Source: an uncultured Eubacteriales bacterium (GTDB lineage: Bacteria; Bacillota; Clostridia; Oscillospirales; Oscillospiraceae). From it: 64,000 nt of DNA. Under the pieces are notes generated by a model that worked only from the letters and a program-made list of their open reading frames with translations, was not told the origin of the DNA and searched no databases. The DNA lies in contig UQZJ01000004.1 of NCBI GenBank assembly GCA_900545495.1, positions 77,395 to 141,394 of the forward strand, in the 5' to 3' direction. This document shows positions 8,560 to 18,436 of the stretch, in pieces. A program made the position numbers and the translations under genes. Positions within the stretch are counted from its first letter, which is position 1; each line of letters starts with the position of its first letter.

Positions 8560-9818
8560 GTGTGGGATCCTCCTGTGCAGAGTGTTTCGTCGCGCCAGGC
8601 GACCTTGCCGCCCGCCACGGTCAGCAGGCAGCGGCCCTGTACCGACCATCCGGCAAAGGGCGTGGCACGTCCCATGGACTGGAATTCCTCCGGGTCGATG
8701 GTGTATGCCGCGTGCAGATCGAATACCGTAAAGTCGCGGGCTGTGCAGGTCGTTCCGCCGGTGGGGATACCGAAGCGGCGGCAGGGATTGGTGTGCAGCA
8801 GCGCCACCAGCTTGTCGAGGGAGAGAACACCGGGCTTGACAAGGTAGGTGTACAGCAGGGGAAAGGCCGTCTCAAGGCCCACGATGCCCATGGCGCTTTT
8901 CTCAAGGCCGCGGCTCTTTTCCTCCGCGCTGTGGGGCGCGTGGTCGGTGGCGATCATGTCGATGGTGCCGTCCGCCAGCCCCGCCAGCAGTGCCTCCCGG
9001 TCGGACTTGTCCCGCAGCGGGGGATTCATCTTAAAGCGGCCGTCCTCCTCCAGCATGGCGTCGTCCAGCAGCAGATAGTGGGGGGCAGTCTCGCAGGTCA
9101 CATCCAGCCCCTCCGCCTTGGCGCGCCGGATCAGATCCACGCTCTCCTTGGTGGAGATGTGGCAGACGTGGTAGCCGCAGCCTGTCTCCCGCACCAGCGC
9201 CAGATCCCGCTGGATCTGCCGCCACTCGCTCTCCGAGCAGATGCCCCGGTGACCGTGGGCGCGGGCATACGCCCCATCGTGGATGTAGCCGCCCCGCAGC
9301 AGCGAGTTGTCCTCGCAGTGAGCCACGATGAGCTTGCCCAGCTCCTTGGCCTTCCGCATGGCGCGGCGCATCATGTCGCCGTTCTGCACCCCTCGTCCGT
9401 CGTCGGAGAAGGCGACCACATACGGCGCCAGCTCCTCCAGCGCGGCCAGCTCCGCGCCCTGCTGTCCCACGGTGATCGCGCCGTAGGGCAGAACGCGGAT
9501 GGCGGCGCCTGCGCGGATAAGGTCGAGCTGCGCCTGTAAGTGCGCCGCACTGTCCGGCACGGGGTTCAGGTTGGGCATGGCGCAGACGGTGGTGTAGCCG
9601 CCCCGCGCAGCCGCCAGCGTGCCGGTGCGGATCGTCTCCTTATAAGAAAAACCTGGCTCCCGAAGATGTACGTGTACATCAACAAAGCCAGGTAAAACAA
9701 CAAAATCGGAAAGATCATGCCCGCTGATAGAAACACCATCCCCAGCGGAAATAGGAAAATCATTGCCGGAAAAGGTGTCCCGCTGTACGGCAAAAGCATC
9801 CCCGAAAACCAACGACAA
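8556..9818 (-). CDS. pyrC: Dihydroorotase (class I)
   Basis: PyrC closes carbamoyl aspartate to dihydroorotate. Class I features are the zinc motif DVHVHLREPG, HCED, CHISTKESV and the catalytic ATDHAPH. The frame is open upstream, but the best start is TTG 9818. GGAGGAG (9829-9835) sits 10 bp before it, and the resulting 420 residues match class I enzymes. ATG 9857 falls in the -10 hexamer of the likely promoter, so it cannot be the start of that transcript. This is the first gene of the pyr operon. Confidence 0.93.
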   Translation of the reverse strand: MSLVFGDAFAVQRDTFSGNDFPISAGDGVSISGHDLSDFVVLPGFVDVHVHLREPGFSYKETIRTGTLAAARGGYTTVCAMPNLNPVPDSAAHLQAQLDLIRAGAAIRVLPYGAITVGQQGAELAALEELAPYVVAFSDDGRGVQNGDMMRRAMRKAKELGKLIVAHCEDNSLLRGGYIHDGAYARAHGHRGICSESEWRQIQRDLALVRETGCGYHVCHISTKESVDLIRRAKAEGLDVTCETAPHYLLLDDAMLEEDGRFKMNPPLRDKSDREALLAGLADGTIDMIATDHAPHSAEEKSRGLEKSAMGIVGLETAFPLLYTYLVKPGVLSLDKLVALLHTNPCRRFGIPTGGTTCTARDFTVFDLHAAYTIDPEEFQSMGRATPFAGWSVQGRCLLTVAGGKVAWRDETLCTGGSHT

Positions 9819-9855
9819 TTTCCTCACACTCCTCCAAAAATCCAGAATTTTTGAC

Positions 9856-9884
9856 ATGATACCATGCAAAGCCCTCGTTGTCAA
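9856..9884 (-). promoter_or_regulatory. Promoter of the pyr operon
   Basis: Reading the minus strand, TTGACA (9884-9879) is followed by exactly 17 bp and TATCAT (9861-9856). The expected start near 9849 leaves a leader of only about 30 nt before the pyrC TTG codon. That is too short for a PyrR-type attenuator, and no pyrR gene or leader hairpin is seen here. Confidence 0.75.
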
Positions 9885-10006
9885 GGGGAGAATACCAGGC
9901 ATTAGGGATTTGCGTAGCGCGTGGAGCTTTGCTGCGGCGCGGGAAACGGGGATACCTGCTTTACCGGGGGCATTTGCAGACGGACTGCCCCTTATAAGCG
10001 CCGTAA

Positions 10007-10041
10007 AACAGGCTCTCCGGCAACGCCGGAGAGCCTGTGTA
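10007..10041 (-). terminator. Terminator after ftsZ
   Basis: Minus-strand transcripts leaving ftsZ meet a perfect stem CAGGCTCTCCGGC / GCCGGAGAGCCTG with a 3-nt loop, followed by TTTTA. It separates the division cluster from the pyr operon promoter. Confidence 0.88.
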
Positions 10042-10051
10042 TGTTGTTTTC

Positions 10052-11164
<1,113 letters not shown>

Positions 11165-11231
11165 GTTGGTTCCTCCTGCCACAATTTGTATCGAAAAGAC
11201 AGTTTCTCTGTGCGTGAATGCTATATCTTGT

Positions 11232-11260
11232 ATTGTATTACGGAATCAAAGACCCGTCAA
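11232..11260 (-). promoter_or_regulatory. Promoter upstream of ftsZ
   Basis: On the minus strand TTGACG (11260-11255), 17 bp, then TACAAT (11237-11232). It lies in the 129-bp gap between ftsQ and ftsZ and allows ftsZ to be expressed apart from the long upstream operon. Confidence 0.65.
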
Positions 11261-11293
11261 GTGTTCCCGCGGAATTTGCTTATCTTTTTCCCG

Positions 11294-12052
11294 TTACCCG
11301 GGGATAAAGCTGGCTTTTCCCTCCTGCGTCATGTCGATGGAGCCCTTTTCGTTGTCCTCCAGCCTGTCCACCACCGCCGCCAGATAATCCAGCTTGTAGT
11401 CGAAGTCCGCGTCCCACAAAAACTGCACGTCGAACCGGCTCATATACCGCATGGTGATACGGGATGCGTCGGACAGGTCAATGACCTGCACCTGATGCAG
11501 CATCCCCTTTTCCTCCAGCAGCGTCAGTATCTCCAGCAGCCGCTCCAGCACCATCTGCTGGGTGGCGGAGGCCCGTGCCTTGCTGCCCACCTGCGGGTCC
11601 AGCAGCGTCAGCCCCTCGATCTGGATGTACTGGCTCCACTTGGCGGCGCTGACGGTGTCCACGATGTTCCCCTTGTTGCACAGCAGGTACACCGTGCCGT
11701 CCTGCTTGATGGCCACCGGATCCCGGCACTCCGTGACCTGCACCACCAGCCTGTTGGGCAGCACCCGCCGGAACTGCACCGTCTCCACATAGGGGAGCTG
11801 TTGGCGGATACGGGCCGCGGCGTCGTACTTGTTCAGCAGGAACAGGTTGTCCCCCGGCTTGACCTCCGCCGCCGCCACGATCTGCTCCTTGGAGTAGCGG
11901 CTGTTGCCATTGACCTCGATATCCTCGACCTTGAAAAACATGGCCAGTGCAAGGCCGATGGCGCCGCAGATCAGCACAAAGGCCAGCAGCTTATAGAGGA
12001 AGGCAAAGCTTCCCCGTCGCCGTTTGCGATTGTACCGTCTGCGTTGTGCCAT
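11294..12052 (-). CDS. ftsQ: Cell division protein FtsQ/DivIB
   Basis: This is a bitopic division protein of 252 residues: a very basic cytoplasmic tail (residues 1-14), one membrane helix (about 17-40), then an external POTRA-type domain beginning KVEDIEVNGNSRYSKEQI and continuing through NRLVVQVTECRDP. The position between murA and ftsZ is the standard one for divIB in Clostridia. It would recruit or stabilise FtsL and the division transpeptidase. Confidence 0.9.
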   Translation of the reverse strand: MAQRRRYNRKRRRGSFAFLYKLLAFVLICGAIGLALAMFFKVEDIEVNGNSRYSKEQIVAAAEVKPGDNLFLLNKYDAAARIRQQLPYVETVQFRRVLPNRLVVQVTECRDPVAIKQDGTVYLLCNKGNIVDTVSAAKWSQYIQIEGLTLLDPQVGSKARASATQQMVLERLLEILTLLEEKGMLHQVQVIDLSDASRITMRYMSRFDVQFLWDADFDYKLDYLAAVVDRLEDNEKGSIDMTQEGKASFIPG

Positions 12053-12065
12053 GACCTGAAGCTCC

Positions 12066-13322
12066 TTACTTGCCGTCTGCCCGGATACGGGCGCCCAACC
12101 GCGCCAGATCGCCGGTGAGATCCGCGTAGCCGCGCTGGATGTGATGTGTCCGATGTATGGAGGACTGTCCCTCCGCCTGCAAGGCCGCGATGACCAGCGC
12201 CGCCCCGCCCCGCAGGTCGGCGGATAATACGTCCGCCCCGTGGAGCCGCTCCACGCCGCATACCACCGCCACCCGGCCCTCTACCCGGATGTCCGCGCCC
12301 ATGCGCTGCAGCTCCGCCACATGGCGGTAGCGGCTCTCGAAAATATTCTCCACAAAGACTGTGGTCCCGCGGCTTCGCAGCAGCGCCGCCATCAGAATGG
12401 CCTGACAGTCGGTGGGGAACCCCGGATAGGGGGCGGTGCGTACCGGCGTTACCGCCTGCAAGCGCCCCTCGCTGCGCAGCCGGATACCCTCCTCGCCGCA
12501 GTCGATGCGGCAGCCCGCCTGCTGCAAGGCGGTGGTCACGGTGGCCAGATGCCGGCAGTCTGCCTGCCGCAGCAGGATATCGCCGCCGGCCGCCGCTCCC
12601 GCGCACAGGTAGGTGGCGGCCACGATCCGATCTGCAATGACCCGGTGGCTGCACCCGTGGAGCGGCCGTTTGCCCTCCACGGTGATGACCGAGCCGCCCG
12701 CGCCCCGCACCTCCGCGCCGCAGGCACACAGAAAATCCTGTAGGTCCACGATCTCCGGCTCCCGCGCTGCGTTGGTGATAACGGTGACGCCCTCCGCGCC
12801 GCAGGCCGCCAGCATGGCGTTCTCCGTGGCGCCGACGCTGGGGATGGCCAGCACGATCTGCCCGCCGGTCAGATACCGCGCCTGACAGTACAGCTTGCCG
12901 CCGCGCTCCTCGATGGACGCGCCCAGCGTCCGCAGTGCCGCCAGATGCAGATCGATAGGCCGCGGCCCCAGCTCGCAGCCGCCGGGATAGCTCAGCTCCG
13001 CCCAGCCGCAGCGGGCCAGGATCGCCCCCAAAAAGATGACCGATGAGCGCATCCGCCGCATCAGCGTCTGGGGGATATCGCACCGTGTTAGCACCCGGCT
13101 GTCCACCAGCAGGTCGCCGTCCGACCAGTCCACCTTGCACCCTAAGTACCGCAGGATATCCGCCGCCGCGTCCACATCGCTCAGATGCGGACAACGGCGG
13201 ATGCGGCATTCGCCGCCGCCCAGCAGCGTGGCTGCCAGAATGGGCAGCACACTGTTCTTGGCCCCCTGCACCGTTACGTCGCCGCCCAGCCGGTGGCCTC
13301 CCTCTATGGTGATAGACCCCAT
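12066..13322 (-). CDS. murA: UDP-N-acetylglucosamine 1-carboxyvinyltransferase
   Basis: MurA transfers enolpyruvate to UDP-GlcNAc, the first committed step of peptidoglycan precursor synthesis. The active-site cysteine (about C116) sits in GGCELGPRPIDLH, so the enzyme should be fosfomycin-sensitive in principle. The N-terminal IEGGHRLGGDVTVQGAKNS is typical. ATG 13322 follows GGGAGGGG at 5-bp spacing; 418 residues is the normal length. It lies 13 bp before ftsQ. Confidence 0.96.
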   Translation of the reverse strand: MGSITIEGGHRLGGDVTVQGAKNSVLPILAATLLGGGECRIRRCPHLSDVDAAADILRYLGCKVDWSDGDLLVDSRVLTRCDIPQTLMRRMRSSVIFLGAILARCGWAELSYPGGCELGPRPIDLHLAALRTLGASIEERGGKLYCQARYLTGGQIVLAIPSVGATENAMLAACGAEGVTVITNAAREPEIVDLQDFLCACGAEVRGAGGSVITVEGKRPLHGCSHRVIADRIVAATYLCAGAAAGGDILLRQADCRHLATVTTALQQAGCRIDCGEEGIRLRSEGRLQAVTPVRTAPYPGFPTDCQAILMAALLRSRGTTVFVENIFESRYRHVAELQRMGADIRVEGRVAVVCGVERLHGADVLSADLRGGAALVIAALQAEGQSSIHRTHHIQRGYADLTGDLARLGARIRADGK

Positions 13323-13393
13323 AAAACCCCTCCCGCCCTTCATAGTCGCTGTACGACATTGTATGAGGGGACAGGGGCAGGGTGTGAATATGC

Positions 13394-14512
13394 TTACTTG
13401 ACCAGCGCCATGACCGTCTCGTAGATCCGCTCCGTGGCGTCGGGGATGCCCAGCGAGAGCATACCCTGCTTCATCCGGGTCTGCTTGTCGGGGGAGCGCA
13501 GGATGTCCGCTGCGGCACGGTACAGCGCCGCGCCGTTGGCCTCGCGCTCCAGCAGCACCTCCGCGCCGCCGTGGGCCTCCAGTAGGCGGGCGTTCTTCTC
13601 CTGATGGTTGTTGGTGACGTAGGGGGACGGCACCATGACAGCGGGCATCCCCAGCGCCGTCAGCTCACTGATGGTGGAGGCGCCCGCCCGGCAGATCACC
13701 AGATCGGCGCCGCGCATCACCGTGGCCATGTTGTAGATATACTGCCGCACATCCAGCGCGGGGCAGTCGTTCAGCCCGCGCTGCTGTAAAGCACTTTCCA
13801 TTGCCGGCCAGCCACCCTTGCCGACGGCGTGGATATGGTGGAAGGGGAAGCCATTTTTTCGCTCCTCCTCGAAGAAGTCCAGCATGGCCTCATTCATATG
13901 GCTGGCGCCCAGACTCCCCCAAAAGGATACCACAACAGGCCGCCCGTCGTCAAAGCCCAACTCCTGCCGCGCCTCCTCCGGCGTTTTGGTGAAGAAGTCG
14001 CCCCGCACCGGGGTGCCGGTGACCATGATGCGCTCCGGGTGGCGGTAGTGCTGCCGGCAGTCCTCAAACCCCACCATGATGACGTCTGCGAAATCCTCCA
14101 GCATCTTGGTGGTCAAGCCGGGCACAGAATTGCTCTCATGCACCGCCGTGGGAATGTGGGCCAGCGACGCCGCCCGCACCATGGGAAAGCTGGCGTAGCC
14201 ACCGGTACCCACCACCAGATCGGGCTTGAACTCCCGCAGGATGGCCTTGGCGGTCTTCCGCGAGCGAACCAGCGCACCTACTGCGTGGAGGTTGTGGCGC
14301 ACCGCCTCCGGCTTCATGGAGCGGCGGAAGCTGCTGACCTCTACGGCGGCGTAGTCGTAGCCTGCCTTGGCCGCCAGCTCCCGTTCCATGCCGTCGGGCG
14401 TACCCACGAACAGCACGGCGGTCTGGGGGTCGCGCTGCCGCATAAGCCCTGCCAGCGCCAGCGCCGGATTGACGTGTCCCGCGGTGCCTCCGCAGGTGAA
14501 AATGACTCTCAT
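13394..14512 (-). CDS. murG: UDP-GlcNAc--undecaprenyl-PP-MurNAc-pentapeptide transferase
   Basis: MurG adds GlcNAc to lipid I, making lipid II on the inner face of the membrane. The 372-residue GT-B enzyme shows the N-terminal glycine loop CGGTAGHVNPALAL, the VGTGGYASFP segment and the sugar-nucleotide site ICRAGASTISELTALGMPAVMVPSP. It follows ftsW in the canonical order. Confidence 0.97.
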   Translation of the reverse strand: MRVIFTCGGTAGHVNPALALAGLMRQRDPQTAVLFVGTPDGMERELAAKAGYDYAAVEVSSFRRSMKPEAVRHNLHAVGALVRSRKTAKAILREFKPDLVVGTGGYASFPMVRAASLAHIPTAVHESNSVPGLTTKMLEDFADVIMVGFEDCRQHYRHPERIMVTGTPVRGDFFTKTPEEARQELGFDDGRPVVVSFWGSLGASHMNEAMLDFFEEERKNGFPFHHIHAVGKGGWPAMESALQQRGLNDCPALDVRQYIYNMATVMRGADLVICRAGASTISELTALGMPAVMVPSPYVTNNHQEKNARLLEAHGGAEVLLEREANGAALYRAAADILRSPDKQTRMKQGMLSLGIPDATERIYETVMALVK

Positions 14513-14601
14513 TGAAAACTCCTCTTGCTATTTTTGTATACGTTCCGTAATTTTTTGACAAAAAGATACGGTTTGTTGTCGGATTTTGCCGTGGCGGCGC
14601 G

Positions 14602-15807
14602 TTACCCCGCCTTGGGCGCGGGGATCTGCCGGGATACGCTGAGTACGATGCCCATTTCCACCAGCTGCAAGCACAGTGCCGTGCCGCCATAGCTGAAGAA
14701 GGGCAGGGAGATACCGGTGGTGGGCACGAAGCCGGACACCACCGCGATATTCAGGAAGGTCTGCAAGGCAAGGTGGGTCATGATACCCACCACCAGCAGC
14801 GCGCCGAACCGGTCGCGTGCGTGGAGGGCGATCCAGAAGCCCCGCAGGATCAGCAGGGCGAAGATGAGCATGATGACGCAGGCGCCGATCAGACCCAGCT
14901 CCTCGCACACCACGGAGAAGATGAAGTCGTTGTACTGTTCAGGCAGGTACAGGAACTTCTGGCGGCTGCGTCCCAATCCCACGCCCAGCAGTCCGCCGGA
15001 GCCGATGGTGATCAGGCTCTGCGCCAGCTGATAGCCGTCGCCGGAGTAGTCCAGCCACGGGTCGTGCCACATGGCAATACGGGCGGAGCCGTACTTGATG
15101 ATGCCCTTTTCCGCCAGCTTGACAAACAGAAAGCCCACAGCACCCACGCCGCCGACACCGGCGGCTACCAGCCAGGCCTGAATACCGCCGACGATCATCA
15201 GCACCGCGCCGGTACACAGGATCAGCACCGTGCCGGACAGGTGGGGCTCCAGCATCATCAGCACGGAGATGACGCCCAGCAGCGCCGCATAGGGCAGGAT
15301 GCCCTGCCGCCACGTCAGCATTTTCTCCCGTTTTTTTGAGATGGTGTCGGAGAAGTAGACGATGACCGCCAGCTTGGCGATCTCCGACGGCTGGAACTGG
15401 AACACGCCCTTGATGCCCAGCCAGCGGGTGGCTCTGTTGGCGGTGATGGCCAGCGGGTTGTGGGGGATAATGACCAGGATCAGCAGGAAAAGCGCCAGAC
15501 CCACCAGCATACGGGACGCGCCCCGCCAGCGCTGGTAGTTGATCTTGCCCACCACAAACATGGTCACCAGACCCACCGCAGCGAACAGTGCCTGCCGCTT
15601 GAAGTAGAAGGTGCCGTCCCCCGTGTCGTAGTAGGCGCGGGGAAAGCTGGCGGAGAACAGCATGATCAGGCCGACCACTGTCAGCAGCAGCGTCAGGATG
15701 AGAAAGGGGATGTCCATGGAGCCCTTGGCAGCCTGTTTGTGCTTTTGCTCCGTCCGGCGCATCCGCTCCTTGGCGGCCTTCTGCGCCCGGTATTCGTCGC
15801 GGGTCAC
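14602..15807 (-). CDS. ftsW: Lipid II polymerase FtsW/SpoVE
   Basis: This SEDS-family glycosyltransferase polymerises lipid II with the partner PBP encoded upstream. About ten membrane helices follow a basic N-terminal tail, and the family end VVSGFVPTTGISLPFFSYGGTAL is present. GTG 15807 is the best start: GAGAGGAGGG lies about 8 bp upstream and it gives 401 residues, while earlier in-frame codons lie inside mraY. Position between mraY and murG favours FtsW/SpoVE over RodA. Confidence 0.94.
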   Translation of the reverse strand: MTRDEYRAQKAAKERMRRTEQKHKQAAKGSMDIPFLILTLLLTVVGLIMLFSASFPRAYYDTGDGTFYFKRQALFAAVGLVTMFVVGKINYQRWRGASRMLVGLALFLLILVIIPHNPLAITANRATRWLGIKGVFQFQPSEIAKLAVIVYFSDTISKKREKMLTWRQGILPYAALLGVISVLMMLEPHLSGTVLILCTGAVLMIVGGIQAWLVAAGVGGVGAVGFLFVKLAEKGIIKYGSARIAMWHDPWLDYSGDGYQLAQSLITIGSGGLLGVGLGRSRQKFLYLPEQYNDFIFSVVCEELGLIGACVIMLIFALLILRGFWIALHARDRFGALLVVGIMTHLALQTFLNIAVVSGFVPTTGISLPFFSYGGTALCLQLVEMGIVLSVSRQIPAPKAG

Positions 15808-15842
15808 GGCTGTCCCTCCTCTCCCGACTGCGTAGTGTTTTT

Positions 15843-16841
15843 TTAGAAGCTGAAGCGCTGGTACACGGCGAAGTAGGCCAGCAGGCAGAACAGGGCGCTG
15901 ACGGTGGAGAACACCGCCACGATCTTCGTCTCCTTCCAGCCGCACATCTCGAAGTGATGGTGCAGCGGCGCCATCTTGAAGATGCGCTTGCCGTGGGTCA
16001 GCTTGAAGTATGTCACCTGAATGATATCCGACAGGGTCTCGCAGATATAGACGATGCCTACCAGCAGCAGCACCAGCGGCATATCGTAGGCAAATGCCAG
16101 CGCCGCCACTGCGCCGCCCAGAAACAGGGAGCCGGTGTCACCCATGAACACCTTGGCGGGGTAGTGGTTATACAGCAGGAAGCCGCCCAGACCGCCTACC
16201 ATAGCGGCGGAAAACGTGCCAAGCTGGGCAAAGCCCGGCCAGACCACCGCCATGACCGTGAAAAAGACCGCCACGGGGATGGTGACGCTGGTGCTGAGAC
16301 CGTCCAGACCGTCGGTGATGTTGACGGCGTTCACCGTACCCACGATGACGAAGGCGGCGAAGATGAGGTACACCGGCCACGGCAGCACCAGATGGGTGTT
16401 CCAGAAGGGAATATAGAGATTGGGGGTCAGCAGTCCCTCAAGCCGCATCAGACACAGAAACGCCACCGCCGCCGCCAGCTGCAAGGCAAACTTTTGCAGC
16501 GCCGTCAAGCCGGTGTTGTGGTGGTGCTTCACCTTCTGATAGTCGTCGATAAATCCGATGGCGCCGAACACCAGCGCGAAGAGATAGACGTACAGATGGG
16601 CAAACTCGCCTGCCATCATGTGCCGCCACCCCAGCGCCAGAATGGTGATGCCGATGCCGATGATGAACATCACACCGCCCATGGTGGGGGTACCCTGCTT
16701 CGTCATGTGCCACGTGGGGCCGATCTCCTTGATGGACTGCCCGGCCTTCAGCCGCCGCAGCGCCGGGATCAGCAGCCGGCCCGCCGCGGCGGTGATGACA
16801 AAGCTGACCACCAGCGGCAGCACGATCTCCATAAAACCCAT
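15843..16841 (-). CDS. mraY: Phospho-N-acetylmuramoyl-pentapeptide transferase
   Basis: MraY loads UDP-MurNAc-pentapeptide onto undecaprenyl phosphate to give lipid I. It is a polytopic membrane protein of 332 residues with GAIGFIDDYQKVKHHHNTGL (catalytic Asp pair), NITDGLDGLS, FMGDTGSLFLGG and HHHFEMCGWKE, all MraY signatures. murE precedes it directly; the usual murF in between is absent. Confidence 0.97.
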   Translation of the reverse strand: MGFMEIVLPLVVSFVITAAAGRLLIPALRRLKAGQSIKEIGPTWHMTKQGTPTMGGVMFIIGIGITILALGWRHMMAGEFAHLYVYLFALVFGAIGFIDDYQKVKHHHNTGLTALQKFALQLAAAVAFLCLMRLEGLLTPNLYIPFWNTHLVLPWPVYLIFAAFVIVGTVNAVNITDGLDGLSTSVTIPVAVFFTVMAVVWPGFAQLGTFSAAMVGGLGGFLLYNHYPAKVFMGDTGSLFLGGAVAALAFAYDMPLVLLLVGIVYICETLSDIIQVTYFKLTHGKRIFKMAPLHHHFEMCGWKETKIVAVFSTVSALFCLLAYFAVYQRFSF

Positions 16842-16884
16842 ACTTACTCGCTCCTTCCCTCCGCGTACTGCGGAGGTCTTTTCT

Positions 16885-18339
16885 TTATTTCTGCATTTCC
16901 TTCAGGTGCTCCGCCACGATGACCCGCTCATCCATGGGATAGTGGACGTGGTTGATCTCCTGATAGTCCTCGTGGCCCTTGCCGGCCAGAATGATGACGT
17001 CGCCGCTCTGGGCGTGATCCATGGCGTAGTGGATGGCCTCCACCCGGTCAGGGATGGCCACATAGGGCGTGTCGGTGTCCCGCATACCCACCAGAATGTC
17101 GTCGATGATCGCCTGCGGCTCCTCGGTGCGGGGGTTGTCGCTGGTGACGATGACAAAGTCCGCCAGCCGTGCGGCGATGCCGCCCATGACGGGGCGCTTC
17201 GTCTTATCCCGGTCGCCGCCGCAGCCGAACAGCACCACGGTGCGGCCCTTGGCAAAGCCGTTCACCGACTCCAGCACGTTCTCCAGCGCGTCGGGCTTGT
17301 GGGAGTAGTCGTTGAGAATGGTGTAGTCCTTGCCGGGGGTGGGGATGATCTCCATGCGGCCCTTGACACCGTGGTTCCGGGCCAGCGCGTCGGCGCACTC
17401 CGCCAGCGGCACACCCAGATTCCAGCAGCACGCCATGGCGTCCAGCGCATTGTAGACGGTGAACTGGGCGGGGATCCCCACCTGCACGTGGGCCCACTCC
17501 GTGTCCGCCTCGGCATCGAACGCCACACTGCCGGGGTGGAGCTGTACGGACTTGGCCTTCAGATCCGCGTCGGCGTGGATGGCGTAGGAGAATTTCCGGG
17601 GGCAGGTGGCATTTTGCAGCAGCCGGGTATGCCACGGGTCATCGGCATTATACACGCCGATGTCGCAGCGGTCAAACAAAATAGCCTTGGCGTCGCAATA
17701 TTCCTCCATGGTGCGGTGGAAATCCAGATGATCCTGACTGAGGTTGGTAAAAATACCCACGGCAAAGCGGATGCCGTAGACCCGGTCCAGCACCAGCGCG
17801 TGAGAGGATACCTCCATGACGGCGTGGGTGCAGCCGGCGTCGGACATCCGGCGCAGCAGCTTTTGCAGCTCGAAGGACTCCGGCGTGGTGCGCTCCGTGT
17901 GGAGCACTTCGCTGCCGATCATGTTCTGGATGGTGCCGATGAGCCCCACCTTGGCACCGGCCTTCTGCTCCAGAATGCTCTTGATGAGGTAGGTGGAGGT
18001 GGTCTTGCCGCTGGTGCCGGTGACGCCGACCATGGTCATCTCCCGGGAGGGGTGGTCAAACCAGTTGCAGGCGATGACCGCCAGCGCCCGGCGGGAGTCC
18101 TCCACCAGCACATAGGGGATGCCGCAGTCCGGCACCTGCTGGCAGACCACGCAGGCGGCGCCCTTTTCCTGCACCATGGGGATATACCTGTGGCCGTCGG
18201 TGGCCGCGCCGGCGATGGCGACAAACAGGCCGCCCTCCACGGCTTGCCGGGAGTCGTAGCAGACATCGGTGACGTCGGCGTTCAGGTCGGCGGTGGTCTC
18301 CAAAATGGTCAGGCCGTTGAGAATGTCGTTGAGTTTCAT
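16885..18339 (-). CDS. murE: UDP-MurNAc-tripeptide synthetase (meso-DAP type)
   Basis: MurE adds the third amino acid to UDP-MurNAc-L-Ala-D-Glu. The P-loop is GTSGKTTSTYL. The specificity loop reads DNPRTEEP, the DNPR motif of meso-diaminopimelate-adding enzymes, so a DAP-type wall is inferred. ATG 18339 (484 residues) has AAAGGAGA 9 bp upstream; upstream in-frame codons add a tail not expected in the family. Confidence 0.96.
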   Translation of the reverse strand: MKLNDILNGLTILETTADLNADVTDVCYDSRQAVEGGLFVAIAGAATDGHRYIPMVQEKGAACVVCQQVPDCGIPYVLVEDSRRALAVIACNWFDHPSREMTMVGVTGTSGKTTSTYLIKSILEQKAGAKVGLIGTIQNMIGSEVLHTERTTPESFELQKLLRRMSDAGCTHAVMEVSSHALVLDRVYGIRFAVGIFTNLSQDHLDFHRTMEEYCDAKAILFDRCDIGVYNADDPWHTRLLQNATCPRKFSYAIHADADLKAKSVQLHPGSVAFDAEADTEWAHVQVGIPAQFTVYNALDAMACCWNLGVPLAECADALARNHGVKGRMEIIPTPGKDYTILNDYSHKPDALENVLESVNGFAKGRTVVLFGCGGDRDKTKRPVMGGIAARLADFVIVTSDNPRTEEPQAIIDDILVGMRDTDTPYVAIPDRVEAIHYAMDHAQSGDVIILAGKGHEDYQEINHVHYPMDERVIVAEHLKEMQK

Positions 18340-18436
18340 AGAAATAGTCTCCTTTGCAGCATTTTGCCCCATTATAGCAGGCAGAAATTGCGTAGAAAAG
18401 GGAATTCTGTGCGGTGCTGTGTGAATTTCGTGCGCT

